Of a DNA stretch of 64,000 nt, positions 31,478 to 40,558 are shown piece by piece. A model generated the notes under the pieces. The model was not told the DNA's origin. It did no database searches and was given only the letters and a program-made list of their open reading frames with translations. The stretch spans positions 372,001 to 436,000 of the forward strand of contig JABMLH010000003.1 of the NCBI GenBank assembly GCA_013205085.1, written 5' to 3'. Each line of letters begins with the position of its first letter. Within the stretch, counting starts at the first letter, position 1. The DNA comes from Microbacteriaceae bacterium VKM Ac-2854. GTDB taxonomy: Bacteria > Actinomycetota > Actinomycetes > Actinomycetales > Microbacteriaceae. The position numbers were made by a program, and so were the translations under genes.

Positions 31478-32902
31478 ATGACGACTGCCCCGCCCACCCG
31501 TGCAAGTGTGGGTCTGCGCTCCGAGCGCGGCCCCATCCTGCTCGCGCTGATGCTCTCGACCGCGCTGGTCGCCTTGGACGCGACGATCCTCTCCACGGCG
31601 GTGCCGTCGATCGTCGCCGACCTGGGCGGCTTCTCGGCCTTCCCATGGCTGTTCTCGGCCTACTTGCTGGCGCAGGCCGTCTCCGTGCCGCTCTACGGCA
31701 AGCTCTCCGACATGATCGGCCGCAAGCCGATCATGCTGATCGGAGTGGGCTTGTTCCTACTGGGCTCGCTTCTCTGCGGCCTCGCCTGGAGCATGCCGGC
31801 ACTGATCGCGTTCCGCGCCCTGCAGGGCATCGGCGCCGGCGCGATCCAGCCGATGAGCATCACGATCGCCGGCGACATCTACACGGTGGCCGAGCGCGCG
31901 AAGACGCAGGGCTACCTCGCCAGCGTGTGGGGCATCTCCTCCGTGGTCGGTCCGACTCTGGGCGGGCTGTTCTCCGACTTCGTGACCTGGCGCGCGATCT
32001 TCTTCGTGAACGTGCCGCTGTGTCTCCTGGTCGCCTTCCTCCTCCAGCGCAACTTCACCGAGACGGTGCACGGCAGCAAGCAGAAGATCGACTACGCGGG
32101 CGCGGCGCTGCTCGCCGTCGGCACCGCCCTGCTGATCCTGGGCCTGCTCGAGGGCGGCACCGCGTGGGAGTGGCTCTCGCCCGCCGGCGTCGGCATCTTC
32201 GTCGCCGCAGCACTGGTCTTCGTCGCGTTCGTGCTGGTCGAGCGTCGAGCAGCGTCCCCCGTGCTGCCGCTCTGGGTGCTCAGCCGTCGGGTGCTGCTGT
32301 CCACCAGCTTGGTCTCGGCCGCCGTCGGCGTGATCACGCTCGGCGTCACCTCGTACCTGCCGACGTTCGCGCAGACGGTGCTCGGCTCGACGGCGCTCGT
32401 CGCGGGCTTCGCGGTGGCCGCGATGACGCTCGGCTGGCCCGTCTCCGCGTCCCTCTCCGGGCGGTTCTACCTGCGCATCGGCTTCCGCTCGACGGGATTC
32501 ATCGGCGCCGGCCTGGTTCTGCTGGGCACCGCGTTGACGATCCTGCTCGGCACCGGCTCGAACGTGTGGCAGATCGCGGTGTTCTGCGTGATCATCGGCG
32601 CCGGAATGGGCCTGGTCGCCACTCCCACCCTGATCCGCGCGCAAGCCAGCGTGGAGTGGAACGAGCGCGGAGTCGTGTCGTCGACGAACTTCTTCGCGCG
32701 CAACATCGGCAGCTCGATCGGCGTCGCCGTGTTCGGTGCGATCGTGAACGCCTCGGTCGGCTCGGGCGAGGTCCGCCCCGCCGACCTCGCGGTCGGCGTG
32801 CGCTCGGTCTGCGTCGCCCTGGCGGTCGTCGCGGTGGGGATGCTGGTGGCCGTCTGGTTCATGCCGAAGGACGAAAAGCCAGCGAAGGTCGCGAAGGCGT
32901 AG
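31478..32902 (+). CDS. MFS drug-exporter (DHA2, 14-TM type)
   Basis: A 474-residue proton-driven exporter of the DHA2 group. Motif C-like and antiporter features are seen: ALDATILSTAVPSI in TM1, LYGKLSDMIGRKPIMLIG (motif A) between TM2 and TM3, FRALQGIGAGAIQPMSITIAGD in TM4, and GYLASVWGISSVVGPTLGGLFSD (motif C) in TM5. About fourteen helices. Start uncertain: ATG at 31478 is overlapped (ATGA) by a 25-codon frame from ATG 31404, while an in-frame GTG at 31409 lies 8 nt after TAGCCT and would add 23 Pro-rich residues. The C-terminal codons are the first copy of a 43-bp tandem repeat. Substrate unknown. Confidence 0.88.
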   Translation: MTTAPPTRASVGLRSERGPILLALMLSTALVALDATILSTAVPSIVADLGGFSAFPWLFSAYLLAQAVSVPLYGKLSDMIGRKPIMLIGVGLFLLGSLLCGLAWSMPALIAFRALQGIGAGAIQPMSITIAGDIYTVAERAKTQGYLASVWGISSVVGPTLGGLFSDFVTWRAIFFVNVPLCLLVAFLLQRNFTETVHGSKQKIDYAGAALLAVGTALLILGLLEGGTAWEWLSPAGVGIFVAAALVFVAFVLVERRAASPVLPLWVLSRRVLLSTSLVSAAVGVITLGVTSYLPTFAQTVLGSTALVAGFAVAAMTLGWPVSASLSGRFYLRIGFRSTGFIGAGLVLLGTALTILLGTGSNVWQIAVFCVIIGAGMGLVATPTLIRAQASVEWNERGVVSSTNFFARNIGSSIGVAVFGAIVNASVGSGEVRPADLAVGVRSVCVALAVVAVGMLVAVWFMPKDEKPAKVAKA

Positions 32903-33012
32903 CCGCTGCGGCCTTCCGAAAATCCCGAAGGTCGCGAAGGCGTAGCCGCTGCGGCCTTCCGAGAAACCCGAAGGTCGCGAAGGCGTAGCCGCTGCGGCCT
33001 TCCGAAAAACCC
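32884..33012. repeat. Three tandem 43-bp repeats starting inside the MFS stop region
   Basis: Copies at 32884-32926, 32927-32969 and 32970-33012, with a partial fourth to about 33040. Each holds GAAGGC/GCCTTC arms forming a hairpin with a 12-nt loop. The first copy includes the final codons (KVAKA, stop) of the exporter gene, so that stop region has been duplicated downstream. Confidence 0.85.
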
Positions 33013-33060
33013 GAAGGTCGCGAATGTCGCGAAAGCGTAGCCGAGCAGCGCCAGCAGGAG

Positions 33061-33792
33061 TCAGCGCCGCAGCGCCAGCAGAAGTCGGCGTCGCCAGCGC
33101 AGCAGCGGCAGCCCTGCGGCCCCGTGCCGATACAGGGTGTAGAACGCGCGCTCGTAGCGTCGCAGCATGCCGCGGGTATCGGCGAAGATCGAGCCCTCGA
33201 CGCCGACGGCAAGCGTCTGCTCGAAGGCGATCCGGTAGCGCAGTCCGACGTGCAGGCTCAGATCGACGTCGTCGTGCAGGCGCGCGTCGGCTCGGTGCAT
33301 CCGCGGCCCGACTGCGAGCCAGACGCTGCGGCGCATCGCGAGAGCCGATCCGTACAGCGGCCAGTGCGCGAGGGCGAGGCCCATCCAGAAGAAGTAGGCG
33401 TCCATGTAGACCAACCGCGCGAGCATCTGGCGCACCGGTCCGAAGCCGACGAAGCGGCCGGGCCCCGTCACCGCGTCCACATCACCGCGCTCGAAACATC
33501 TCACCACGCGTTCGATCCAGTCGGGTGGCGGCACGGAGTCGGCGTCGAGCCGAGCGATCAGCTCGCCGCGCGCGGCGTCGTACCCGCACGCCGAGCTGGC
33601 GGGGATGCCCGCGCCGTCGTGCGTCAGCACCCGCGCGCCGAACGACCGAGCAACCTCGGCCGAATCGTCCACGCTGGAGTCATCCACCACGAGGACCTCC
33701 CACGGCGCGACCGTCTGCTCCGCCAGCGCCCGCAGACACCGCGCCAACGCGACCGCGTCGTCCTTCACCGGAACAACAACGGACACCTGCAC
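33061..33792 (-). CDS. Family 2 glycosyltransferase
   Basis: A 243-residue GT-A fold transferase. VSVVVPVKDDAVALARCLRAL at the N-terminus binds the nucleotide, VLVVDDSSVDDS is the second nucleotide motif, and ARLDADSVPPPDWIE contains the DxD-type DAD metal site near residue 93. ALAMRRSVWLAVG and HDDVDLSLHVGL complete the acceptor side (Asp-Asp as the likely base). No transmembrane helix, one amphipathic C-terminal basic end (RWRRRLLLALRR) that may touch the membrane. The GTG at 33792 follows AAGGATGGGG. Donor and acceptor unknown. Located downstream of recQ on the same strand, separated by a hairpin. Confidence 0.85.
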   Translation of the reverse strand: MQVSVVVPVKDDAVALARCLRALAEQTVAPWEVLVVDDSSVDDSAEVARSFGARVLTHDGAGIPASSACGYDAARGELIARLDADSVPPPDWIERVVRCFERGDVDAVTGPGRFVGFGPVRQMLARLVYMDAYFFWMGLALAHWPLYGSALAMRRSVWLAVGPRMHRADARLHDDVDLSLHVGLRYRIAFEQTLAVGVEGSIFADTRGMLRRYERAFYTLYRHGAAGLPLLRWRRRLLLALRR

Positions 33793-33862
33793 ACCCCCAT
33801 CCTTCCAGCCCGGCCCCGCCCCTCCTGCCCCACGCGTCCCGCGCGTCCGCCCCACCCCTCCT

Positions 33863-33908
33863 GGCGAAAAGTTGCAGGTCAACGCGGGTCGTCCTGCAAC
33901 TTTTCGCC
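33863..33908. terminator. Perfect 16-bp stem-loop at the 3' end of recQ
   Basis: GGCGAAAAGTTGCAGG (33863-33878) and its complement (33893-33908) flank a 14-nt loop. One arm lies inside the last codons of recQ. Being on the transcript of recQ it probably ends it before the glycosyltransferase gene. Confidence 0.75.
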
Positions 33909-35555
33909 GGAGCGGGCCCGGGTGACGATGCCGTCGTCGAGGGTCTCCAGGGCGAGCACGCGGTAGCCCTCGGAGTCGAAGAAGACGGTCATCCGGTCGG
34001 CTTCGACGCTCATCACCGTGCCGTCGCCCCACGCACGATGCCGGACCTCCGCGCCGACGGCGATCGGACCGGCGGTCACGGCGGAGGCGGCGGTCGCGGA
34101 GGCATCGCGCCGGCGCTCGTCGCAGCCGTCGCAGTTGTCGCACCAGTCCGGCGCCTCGACACCGAAGTAGTCCAGCAGCAGCCGACGCCGGCACAGCGAG
34201 GTCTCGGCGTAGCCGCGCATCATCGCCAGCCGCGACTCGGCGATCCGCTCCAGGGCGTCACGTCCGTCGACCGCCGCACGAACGGCGGCTCGTGCCGAGA
34301 TCGCGCGTGCGGGGCGGATCCGTGCGGCCCGCGTCTCCAGCAGACCCACCGCATCGAAAGCACCGACGAGCCGGGAAGCCGCGCGGGTCGAGCAGCCCGC
34401 CGCGCTCGCGACCTCGCTCATCCGCAGGCCGTCACCGGCCGCGATCGCTCGCCACACCGCGCCGAGTTCGGCGCGGTCGAGGGCACGGGCGGCGAAGAAC
34501 CGCCGAAGCGCGAGATCCTCGGAACGGTAGTGCAACTCGGCTCTGGCCGGCTCGCCGTCGCGCCCGGCGCGACCCATCTCCTGCGCGTACGCGTCCAGCG
34601 ACTCGGTGACGGCCGCGTGCAGCACGAAGCGGACGTCGGCCTTGTCGATTCCCATGCCGAACGCCGACGTCGCGACCACAACGTCCAGTTCACCGTCGCG
34701 CCAGAGCCGGTGCACGTGCTCCCGCCGCTTCCGAGGCAACCCGGCGTGATAGGCGGCGACCCGGCGGCCGCCCTCCGCGATCTGGGCGGCGTAGCCCTCG
34801 CTGTCCCGCCGCGTCGCGACGTAGACCAGGCCCGGCTCCTGCCAGTCGCACGCCGCCTCGACGACGGCCCGACGCTTCTGCACGTCCGACTCGTGCCGGG
34901 AGACGGCGAGGTGGATGTTCGGGCGGTCGACGCCGCGCACGATCACCGTCGGTTCGTTCATCCCGAGCCGCTCGGCGATCTCGTCGCGCACCGGGGCGGA
35001 TGCGGTCGCGGTCATCGCCAACACCGGCGGGCGTCCGAGCGCGTCCGCCACTGCTCCCAGACGCAAGTAGTCGGGCCGAAAATCGTGGCCCCATGCCGAG
35101 ACGCAGTGCGCCTCGTCGACCACGAAGAGCCGTACCCCCGCCGCCGCGAGACGGGCGACGTTGCTCTCATCGGCCAGCTGCTCCGGGGCGAGCAGCACGT
35201 ACAGCGGCCCGCCCGCAGCCACGCGTTCCCAGGCGGAACGCCGGGCAGCGGCCGAGAGCGTGGAGTTGATCAGCACGCCGGGCGGCGCGGCCGGCGCCTC
35301 CTCGATCGCGGCGAGCTGATCCGCCTGCAGCGCGATCAGCGGCGAGACCACGACCGTGATCCCCTCCCGCTCCGCCCCGGCGATCAGGTACACCGCCGAC
35401 TTGCCGCCGCCGGTGGCGAGCACCAGCAGCGTGTCGTCGCCGGCCACCACCGCCTCGATCGCCTCGCGCTGCCCCGGCAGCAGAGCGTCCCAGCCGAACT
35501 CGGTGCGGGCGGTGCGTTCGAGGGTGTCGCCGACTGAAACACGGGGAACAGGCAT
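33879..35555 (-). CDS. recQ: RecQ family ATP-dependent DNA helicase
   Basis: A 558-residue 3'-5' helicase for repair and recombination. Motif 0 PGQREAIEAV, Walker A ATGGGKS near residue 48, the DEAH motif VVDEAHCVSAWGHDFRPDY with the RecQ aromatic loop, SAT-like MTATAS, and motif VI QEMGRAGRDG are all present. A zinc-binding segment CRRRLLLDYFGV..WCDNCDGC follows. The C-terminus is a small beta-rich domain (VGAEVRHRAWGDGTVMSVEADRMTVFF) in place of a typical HRDC domain. The start at 35555 is supported by TAGCGT (35562-35567) six bases away, a leaderless layout. Confidence 0.93.
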   Translation of the reverse strand: MPVPRVSVGDTLERTARTEFGWDALLPGQREAIEAVVAGDDTLLVLATGGGKSAVYLIAGAEREGITVVVSPLIALQADQLAAIEEAPAAPPGVLINSTLSAAARRSAWERVAAGGPLYVLLAPEQLADESNVARLAAAGVRLFVVDEAHCVSAWGHDFRPDYLRLGAVADALGRPPVLAMTATASAPVRDEIAERLGMNEPTVIVRGVDRPNIHLAVSRHESDVQKRRAVVEAACDWQEPGLVYVATRRDSEGYAAQIAEGGRRVAAYHAGLPRKRREHVHRLWRDGELDVVVATSAFGMGIDKADVRFVLHAAVTESLDAYAQEMGRAGRDGEPARAELHYRSEDLALRRFFAARALDRAELGAVWRAIAAGDGLRMSEVASAAGCSTRAASRLVGAFDAVGLLETRAARIRPARAISARAAVRAAVDGRDALERIAESRLAMMRGYAETSLCRRRLLLDYFGVEAPDWCDNCDGCDERRRDASATAASAVTAGPIAVGAEVRHRAWGDGTVMSVEADRMTVFFDSEGYRVLALETLDDGIVTRARSGEKLQDDPR

Positions 35556-35700
35556 CCCCCGACGCTACGACGACCGCCGCCCGCGCGCCGACACTTGACA
35601 CGGCGGCCTAGGGGCCTGACGCGGAAGTGTCAATCGGCTGTCGCCGAGCCGCTCGGGGTGGTCGGCTGGAGGCCTACCCGAGCGAGAGCGAGCCGCCCCC

Positions 35701-36507
35701 ATGCGCTACGACGACTTCACCCCGACGACCGCCATCGTGACCGCCTCCGACTCCGGCATCGGCCGCGCCACGGCGGTCGCGCTCGCCGCGGCCGGAATGG
35801 ACGTGGGCGTCACCTGGCACAGCGACGAGGAGGGCGCGAACGCCACGGCGCAGGAGGTGCGCTCGCACGGCCGCCGAGCCGAGATCGCCCGCCTGGACAC
35901 CACCGAGCTCGATCGCGCCGGCGACGTCGTCGACGATCTCGCTCAGCGCCTCGGCGGCCTCGACGTCTTCGTCAACAACGCGGGCGGAGGCGGAGGCGAG
36001 GCCTTCCTGGAGCAGTCCGTCGAGAGCTGGCGCCAGACGGTCGCGATGAACCTCGACGGCGCGTTCGTCAGCATCCAGCGCGCGGCGCAGCGGATGGTCG
36101 CGGCCGGCACTCCGGGTCGGATCATCGCCGTGACCAGCGTGCACGAGCACCAGCCGCGCGTCGGCTCATCGGCGTACGTCGCGTCGAAGCACGGACTCGG
36201 CGGGCTGCTCAAGGTCGCGGCTCTCGAACTCGGGCGGCACGGCATCACGGTGAACGCGGTCGCCCCGGGCGAGATCGCGACGCCGATCAACGACGCCGAC
36301 GACGTGGACGCGTTCGGAGTCGATCGACCCGGCATCCCGCTCGGCCGACCGGGCGACGCGCGCGAGGTCGCCGCCGTGATCGCTTTCCTCGCCTCCCCCG
36401 CCGCCGGATACGTCACGGGCTCGTCCTACGTCGTCGACGGCGGGATGCTGCAAATGGGGCCGCAGGCCGGCTCGCACCTCGGCAGCGACTCCTGGCGCAG
36501 CGTCTGA
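35701..36507 (+). CDS. SDR family oxidoreductase
   Basis: A 268-residue classical short-chain dehydrogenase using NAD(P)H. The dinucleotide site is TASDSGIGRATA (residues 14 to 25, Ser in place of the first Gly), followed by FVNNAGGGG, VTSVHEHQP with the catalytic Ser region, and YVASKHG with Tyr and Lys near residue 159. The C-terminus GYVTGSSYVVDGGMLQMG is the usual tetramer contact. Substrate unknown. A dyad TTGACAC/GTGTCAA (35595-35633) lies in the promoter region between it and recQ. Confidence 0.9.
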   Translation: MRYDDFTPTTAIVTASDSGIGRATAVALAAAGMDVGVTWHSDEEGANATAQEVRSHGRRAEIARLDTTELDRAGDVVDDLAQRLGGLDVFVNNAGGGGGEAFLEQSVESWRQTVAMNLDGAFVSIQRAAQRMVAAGTPGRIIAVTSVHEHQPRVGSSAYVASKHGLGGLLKVAALELGRHGITVNAVAPGEIATPINDADDVDAFGVDRPGIPLGRPGDAREVAAVIAFLASPAAGYVTGSSYVVDGGMLQMGPQAGSHLGSDSWRSV

Positions 36508-36535
36508 CCGAAGCCCCGTACCGCGTCGGAGAGCG

Positions 36536-37099
36536 TCAGGCTCGGGCGTAGTGGTTGACCACAACGCCCGAGTCGAACGCCTCGCTCGAGGTCAACTCGA
36601 AGCTGTGCAAGGTCGGTCCGCCGCCGAACACCGGGATGCCGTCGCCGAGCACGATCGGATTCACCTTGAACACGAGGTGGTCGAGCTCCTCGACCAAGTC
36701 GGCTGCGAGCGCTCCGCCTCCGCACAGCCAGATCCCGCCACCGGGCTGCGACTTCAGCCGGCGCACCGTCTCGAGCGGATCATCGCGCAGCCGGATCTGC
36801 TCGGGCACCGTGCGCTGCTGCCGGGTGAACACGAACTGTTCGAGGTGCGGGTACGGATCGGTCACGCCGTGCGCCAGGCCGGCCGCGTAGGTGTTCCAGC
36901 CCATCAGCACCGTGTCGAAGCGGCTGTTGTCGGCGGTGAGACCGAGCATCTCCAGACCGGCGCCCGGGAGCGTGTCGCGGTATTCGCGGAAGATCCACTC
37001 GATGTGATCGCCCATCACCGGGAAGGCGGAGAAGTTGCCGTCCGGTGCGGCGATCCGACCGTCGAGGGAGATGGCGACGAAGTAGGTGAGTTCTCGCAC
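36536..37099 (-). CDS. Dihydrofolate reductase family protein (RibD C-terminal type)
   Basis: A 187-residue protein of the DHFR-like/RibD C-terminal reductase group. YFVAISLDGRIAAPDGNFSAFP opens the fold, FDTVLMGWNTYAAGL is the cofactor strand, and GIWLCGGGALAADLVEELDHLVFKVNPIVLGDGIPVF is the NADPH-binding and closing part. The GTG at 37099 follows AGAGG with 7 nt spacing. It is divergent from a TetR-type gene, and a palindromic pair lies between them, so it is very likely the regulated target. Substrate unknown. Confidence 0.87.
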   Translation of the reverse strand: MRELTYFVAISLDGRIAAPDGNFSAFPVMGDHIEWIFREYRDTLPGAGLEMLGLTADNSRFDTVLMGWNTYAAGLAHGVTDPYPHLEQFVFTRQQRTVPEQIRLRDDPLETVRRLKSQPGGGIWLCGGGALAADLVEELDHLVFKVNPIVLGDGIPVFGGGPTLHSFELTSSEAFDSGVVVNHYARA

Positions 37100-37119
37100 G
37101 ATGGATCCTCTCGGTAGTT

Positions 37120-37165
37120 CACGACAGCTGTCGTGGTCTGACTCCAAACTACAACGGCTGTCGTG
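37120..37165. promoter_or_regulatory. Two TetR-type operators between divergent genes
   Basis: A perfect 16-bp palindrome CACGACAGCTGTCGTG (37120-37135) and a degenerate copy TACAACGGCTGTCGTG (37150-37165) lie 30 bp apart, about three helix turns. The second ends 2 bp before TAGGCT (37168-37173), the -10 box that is six bases from the tetR ATG. Confidence 0.75.
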
Positions 37166-37179
37166 GTTAGGCTAGGTCC

Positions 37180-37746
37180 ATGGCTCGGAACGACGAACGA
37201 CGACGAGTGCTGGCGGATGCCGGCCTCTCGGTGCTGGCGCGCGAGGGCGCGCGCGGGCTGACCCACCGGGCGGTCGACGATGCGTCCGGTTCCCCCCGAG
37301 GCACGGCCTCGAACTACTTCCGCAGCCGCGAGGACCTGCTGCGCGCCCTGGTCGATCGCATCGGCGAGCGGCTTGCCCCGGATCCCGCCGTCGCCGCGGA
37401 ACTCTCCGCCCTCGAACCCGACAGCACGGTCTTCGCGGCTTACATCCGCGACATCGTGCGCCGGCTGACGGACGCCCGCGAAGTCACTCTCGCCCTGTTC
37501 GAACTGCGCCTCGAAGCCGCGCGCCGGCCCGAGATCGCCGAGCTGATCGGCGGCTGGCAGCGTGCCGGATTCGCAGGCGACGTCGCCTTCAACGCCGCGG
37601 CGGGCCTCCCCGGCGGCGCCTTCGACATCGCCCTGTTCCACTACGCGATCGACGGCCTGATGCTGGATCGGCTGACCACCCCCATCGATCCGGAGACCAC
37701 GGCCGAGGCGATCGTCGACGCGCTGGTGCAGCGGATCCTGCGCTGA
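37180..37746 (+). CDS. TetR family transcriptional regulator
   Basis: A 188-residue repressor. The helix-turn-helix is LAREGARGLTHRAVDDASGSPRGTASNYFRSREDLL in residues 18 to 55, followed by a helical ligand domain with ALFELRLEAARRPE. The ATG at 37180 is directly preceded by TAGGCT at leaderless spacing. It most likely controls itself and the divergent DHFR-like gene through the two palindromes at 37120-37165. Ligand unknown. Confidence 0.9.
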   Translation: MARNDERRRVLADAGLSVLAREGARGLTHRAVDDASGSPRGTASNYFRSREDLLRALVDRIGERLAPDPAVAAELSALEPDSTVFAAYIRDIVRRLTDAREVTLALFELRLEAARRPEIAELIGGWQRAGFAGDVAFNAAAGLPGGAFDIALFHYAIDGLMLDRLTTPIDPETTAEAIVDALVQRILR

Positions 37747-37834
37747 AAGCCGACCGCGTCGACGGCGATCGATGCTCCCGCGGCGGGTAGGCTCGGAGGG
37801 TCGATTCGACAGTCATCGGGAAGGAGCCGGGTTC

Positions 37835-38446
37835 GTGTGGTTCCGCCGTCGGAAGAAGTTCAAGCTCGCGCCGTTCAACCCCGATGACAACCCCGTCGCC
37901 GACCCGATCAGCGTCGAGGAGGCCACGGAAGAGGGCCTGATGCTCGCCGAGTACGCGAGCCGGATGAACGTGAAGAACCGGATCCTGATCGAAGGACTCA
38001 CCAGCGAGAAGTCGTTCGACCCGACCCGATTCACCCGATACGCCGGTGAGTCGCTGGAGGCACTCGCCCAGGAGCAGACCCTCGCGGCCACACGCATCCG
38101 CGAGACCTTGCACGATGCGAGTGTGGCCAGCGGCCGCTCCGCGCACATCCACGACTACCGTCCCGCGGACGTCGACAACCTGGATCACCGGGAGAAGCTG
38201 TCGCTTGCTGTCGCCGCGACGCTGCGATACCGCGCGATCGACCCCGAGTATCTGCTCGCCCTGGTCGAGCGCGCTCGCGAGGACGCCTGGCGGGAGGTGT
38301 CGCAGTCGATCGAGGAGAACCTCGACCGGACGCCGATCATCGACGTCACCGAGGAGTACAACCGCGATCGCGACGTGCGGATGGCCCTCATCGTGATCGA
38401 GGATCTCGCCAAGCTCGCGGAGGAACGCGGCACGACGCTGGAGTAG
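37835..38446 (+). CDS. Hypothetical 203-aa protein, helical and charged
   Basis: A 203-residue soluble protein that I do not assign to a family. It begins MWFRRRKKFKLAPFNPDDNP, then a helical charged region containing EEATEEGLMLAEYASRMNVKNRI and SLEALAQEQTLAATRIRETLHDAS, and ends with VRMALIVIEDLAKLAEERGTTLE. No signal or membrane segment; no nucleotide motif. The GTG at 37835 has a strong AAGGAG ribosome site. It stands alone between the TetR and LLM genes. Probably conserved in Microbacteriaceae, but that is memory, not a search. Confidence 0.7.
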   Translation: MWFRRRKKFKLAPFNPDDNPVADPISVEEATEEGLMLAEYASRMNVKNRILIEGLTSEKSFDPTRFTRYAGESLEALAQEQTLAATRIRETLHDASVASGRSAHIHDYRPADVDNLDHREKLSLAVAATLRYRAIDPEYLLALVERAREDAWREVSQSIEENLDRTPIIDVTEEYNRDRDVRMALIVIEDLAKLAEERGTTLE

Positions 38447-38492
38447 GCCCGCCGCTTTTCGAGGCGGGTTTTCGGCGGTTCCGGTCAGCGGA

Positions 38493-39485
38493 TCACTCCG
38501 CCGCGACCGTCTGCATCGCGTTCGCGAGCAGCGCGACCGAGGCGAGTCGGTCCTCCGAGGCGAGCGCGCCGTGCGCGGTGATCAGCTCATCCGCGCCGAC
38601 CGACTCGGCGAAGCGCTCCAGGTAGCCGCGCACCTCGGCCGGCGTTCCCACGGCGGTGTACGCCATCATGTGCGCGATCTGCCGACCCTGCGGCGAATCG
38701 AGCACCATGTCGATCTCCTCGTCGGTGAAGGTGCGATCCTTCGTGAGCATCCAGCGGATCCGGTTGCGCCGGGATGCCTCGAACTGCTGCACCGCGTCGT
38801 CACCGTTCTCGGCGGCGACGACGTTGACGCCCGCGATGAAGTGCGGCGCGTCGAGCTGCAGCGAGGGCCGGAACTCCTCCCGGTAGATCCGCGCGGCGTC
38901 GCGCAGTGAATCCGGCGCGAAGTGCGAGGCGAACGCGAACGGCAGGCCGAGCATCGCAGCCAAGCGTGCACCGAAGGTGGAGGAGCCGAGGATGTAGAGG
39001 GGCACATCCGTGCCGCCGCCCGGTACCGCCTGCACGCCCGGCACGCGCGACTGGCCGGCGAGGTACGCCTGGAGTTCGAGCACGTCCTCGGGGAAGTGTT
39101 CCGACGAGTCCATCGCCCGGCGCAAGGCGCGGAACGTGGTCTGGTCGCTACCCGGGGCGCGCCCCAGCCCGAGGTCGATCCGCCCCGGGTGCAGCGACTC
39201 GAGGGTGCCGAACTGCTCCGCGATGGTCAGCGGCGAGTGGTTGGGCAGCATGATCCCGCCGGAGCCGAGGCGGATGCTCGAGGTCTGGGTGGCGATGTGC
39301 GCGATCAGCACGCTCGTCGCCGAGGAGGCGATCGAGGGCATGTTGTGGTGCTCGGCGTACCAGACCCGCGTGTAGCCGTGTTTCTCGGCGGTCTGCGCGA
39401 GCTGCACGCTGACGGCGAAGCTGTCGCGCACCGTCTGCCCGGGAGCGATGGGAGCGAGATCGAGGATGGAGAGCGGGAGAGTCAC
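38493..39485 (-). CDS. LLM class flavin-dependent oxidoreductase
   Basis: A 330-residue luciferase-like monooxygenase of the MsnO8-type subgroup. [19 protein letters not shown] opens the barrel, [29 protein letters not shown] is a strongly conserved element with the His pair, [44 protein letters not shown] completes the flavin/substrate site, and [26 protein letters not shown] follows. Uses FMN or F420; which cannot be told. The GTG at 39485 starts the conserved TLPLSILDL. Substrate unknown. Confidence 0.9.
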   Translation of the reverse strand: MTLPLSILDLAPIAPGQTVRDSFAVSVQLAQTAEKHGYTRVWYAEHHNMPSIASSATSVLIAHIATQTSSIRLGSGGIMLPNHSPLTIAEQFGTLESLHPGRIDLGLGRAPGSDQTTFRALRRAMDSSEHFPEDVLELQAYLAGQSRVPGVQAVPGGGTDVPLYILGSSTFGARLAAMLGLPFAFASHFAPDSLRDAARIYREEFRPSLQLDAPHFIAGVNVVAAENGDDAVQQFEASRRNRIRWMLTKDRTFTDEEIDMVLDSPQGRQIAHMMAYTAVGTPAEVRGYLERFAESVGADELITAHGALASEDRLASVALLANAMQTVAAE

Positions 39486-39541
39486 CCTTCTTGCAGCGCG
39501 TCCGGCGCCCCGTTCATTCCCGGATGCGAGCGTCGCCTGCG

Positions 39542-39607
39542 CGAACGGCGGTTCAGAGAGCGGTACGAACGGCATGCCGTTCGCACTGGGTTTCCAACCG
39601 CCGTTCG
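39542..39607. terminator. Nested palindrome between LLM and EamA genes
   Basis: Outer arms CGAACGGCGGTT (39542-39553) and AACCGCCGTTCG (39596-39607) enclose the perfect 18-bp palindrome CGAACGGCATGCCGTTCG (39566-39583). Lies right after the stop of the EamA transporter gene, on its transcript. Confidence 0.7.
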
Positions 39608-39614
39608 TGCAGGC

Positions 39615-40502
39615 TCAGCTCGCCGCAGCGGTCGCGGGCGCAGCGACGGGCATCGGCTCGGTCCGCTGCGCGCCGATCCCCGCCACGATCACGAGGAGCA
39701 CGCCCACCGCCTGGAAGCCGTCGGGCGCCTGTGCCAGCACGATCAGCCCGAGCACCGTCGCGATCCCCGGCTCCAGCGCCATCAGCGTGCCGAACGCGGC
39801 GACCCGCATCCGCCGCAGCGCGATCAGTTCCAGCACGAACGGCAGCAGCGGCACCAGGATCGCGATGCCGACGCCCTGCAGCAGGATGCTCGGGGTCATC
39901 CCGGCGATGGCCGCCCCCGCCCCGAACGGTGTGGCGATGACGGCCGCCGTCGACAACGAGATCGCCACCCCCTGCAGACCCTCCAGCTCGGCGCCGACCC
40001 ACTGCGTCAGCAGGATGTAGGCCGCCCAGCCGAGCGCCCCGCCGACGGCGAAGGCGACGCCGATCAGGTCGAGCGAGCCCTGCCACGGCTGCGTCAGCAG
40101 CACGACTCCGACGAGGGCCAGCGCCGGCCACAGCAGCGCCGAGCGGCGGTGACTGCGCAGCGCCGCGACGGTGAGCGGGCCGAGGAACTCGATCGCCGAG
40201 GCGGTACCGAGCGGGATCCGCGCAACGGCTTCGATGAACGCCAGCATCATCAATCCGGTGACCGCACCGAGGATGATCGTGTTCCGCAGCGCCCGGCGCG
40301 GGATGCGTCCCAGCCGCGGTCGGGCGATCGCGAGCAGGACGACGCCGGCGACGACCAGCCGCAGCCAGGTCGAGCCCGCCGGGGTCAGCGCGTCGAACAG
40401 GTGGGTACTCAGGGCGGCGCCGAGCTGCACGAAGATCATCGCCGCGATGGCGAGCGAGGGCGCGGGGAGTTTCACGCCTCCAGTGAAGCGCGCTGGGTGC
40501 AT
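39615..40502 (-). CDS. EamA/DMT family transporter (RhtA-like)
   Basis: A 295-residue ten-helix exporter of the drug/metabolite transporter group with two EamA repeats (about residues 20 to 150 and 155 to 280). ALSTHLFDALTPAGSTWLRLVVAG and the second-repeat ALEPGIATVLGLIVLAQAP are typical of RhtA-like homoserine/threonine exporters. The ATG at 40502 is one choice; a GTG at 40475 just after GGAGG is another. It is divergent from a LysR gene, the usual arrangement for a regulated exporter. Ends in a nested palindrome. Confidence 0.88.
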   Translation of the reverse strand: MHPARFTGGVKLPAPSLAIAAMIFVQLGAALSTHLFDALTPAGSTWLRLVVAGVVLLAIARPRLGRIPRRALRNTIILGAVTGLMMLAFIEAVARIPLGTASAIEFLGPLTVAALRSHRRSALLWPALALVGVVLLTQPWQGSLDLIGVAFAVGGALGWAAYILLTQWVGAELEGLQGVAISLSTAAVIATPFGAGAAIAGMTPSILLQGVGIAILVPLLPFVLELIALRRMRVAAFGTLMALEPGIATVLGLIVLAQAPDGFQAVGVLLVIVAGIGAQRTEPMPVAAPATAAAS

Positions 40503-40558
40503 CCGCGTCCAACGGATGATTGCGGCGATACTCTTCACAAAACGCGGATAATCATCGG

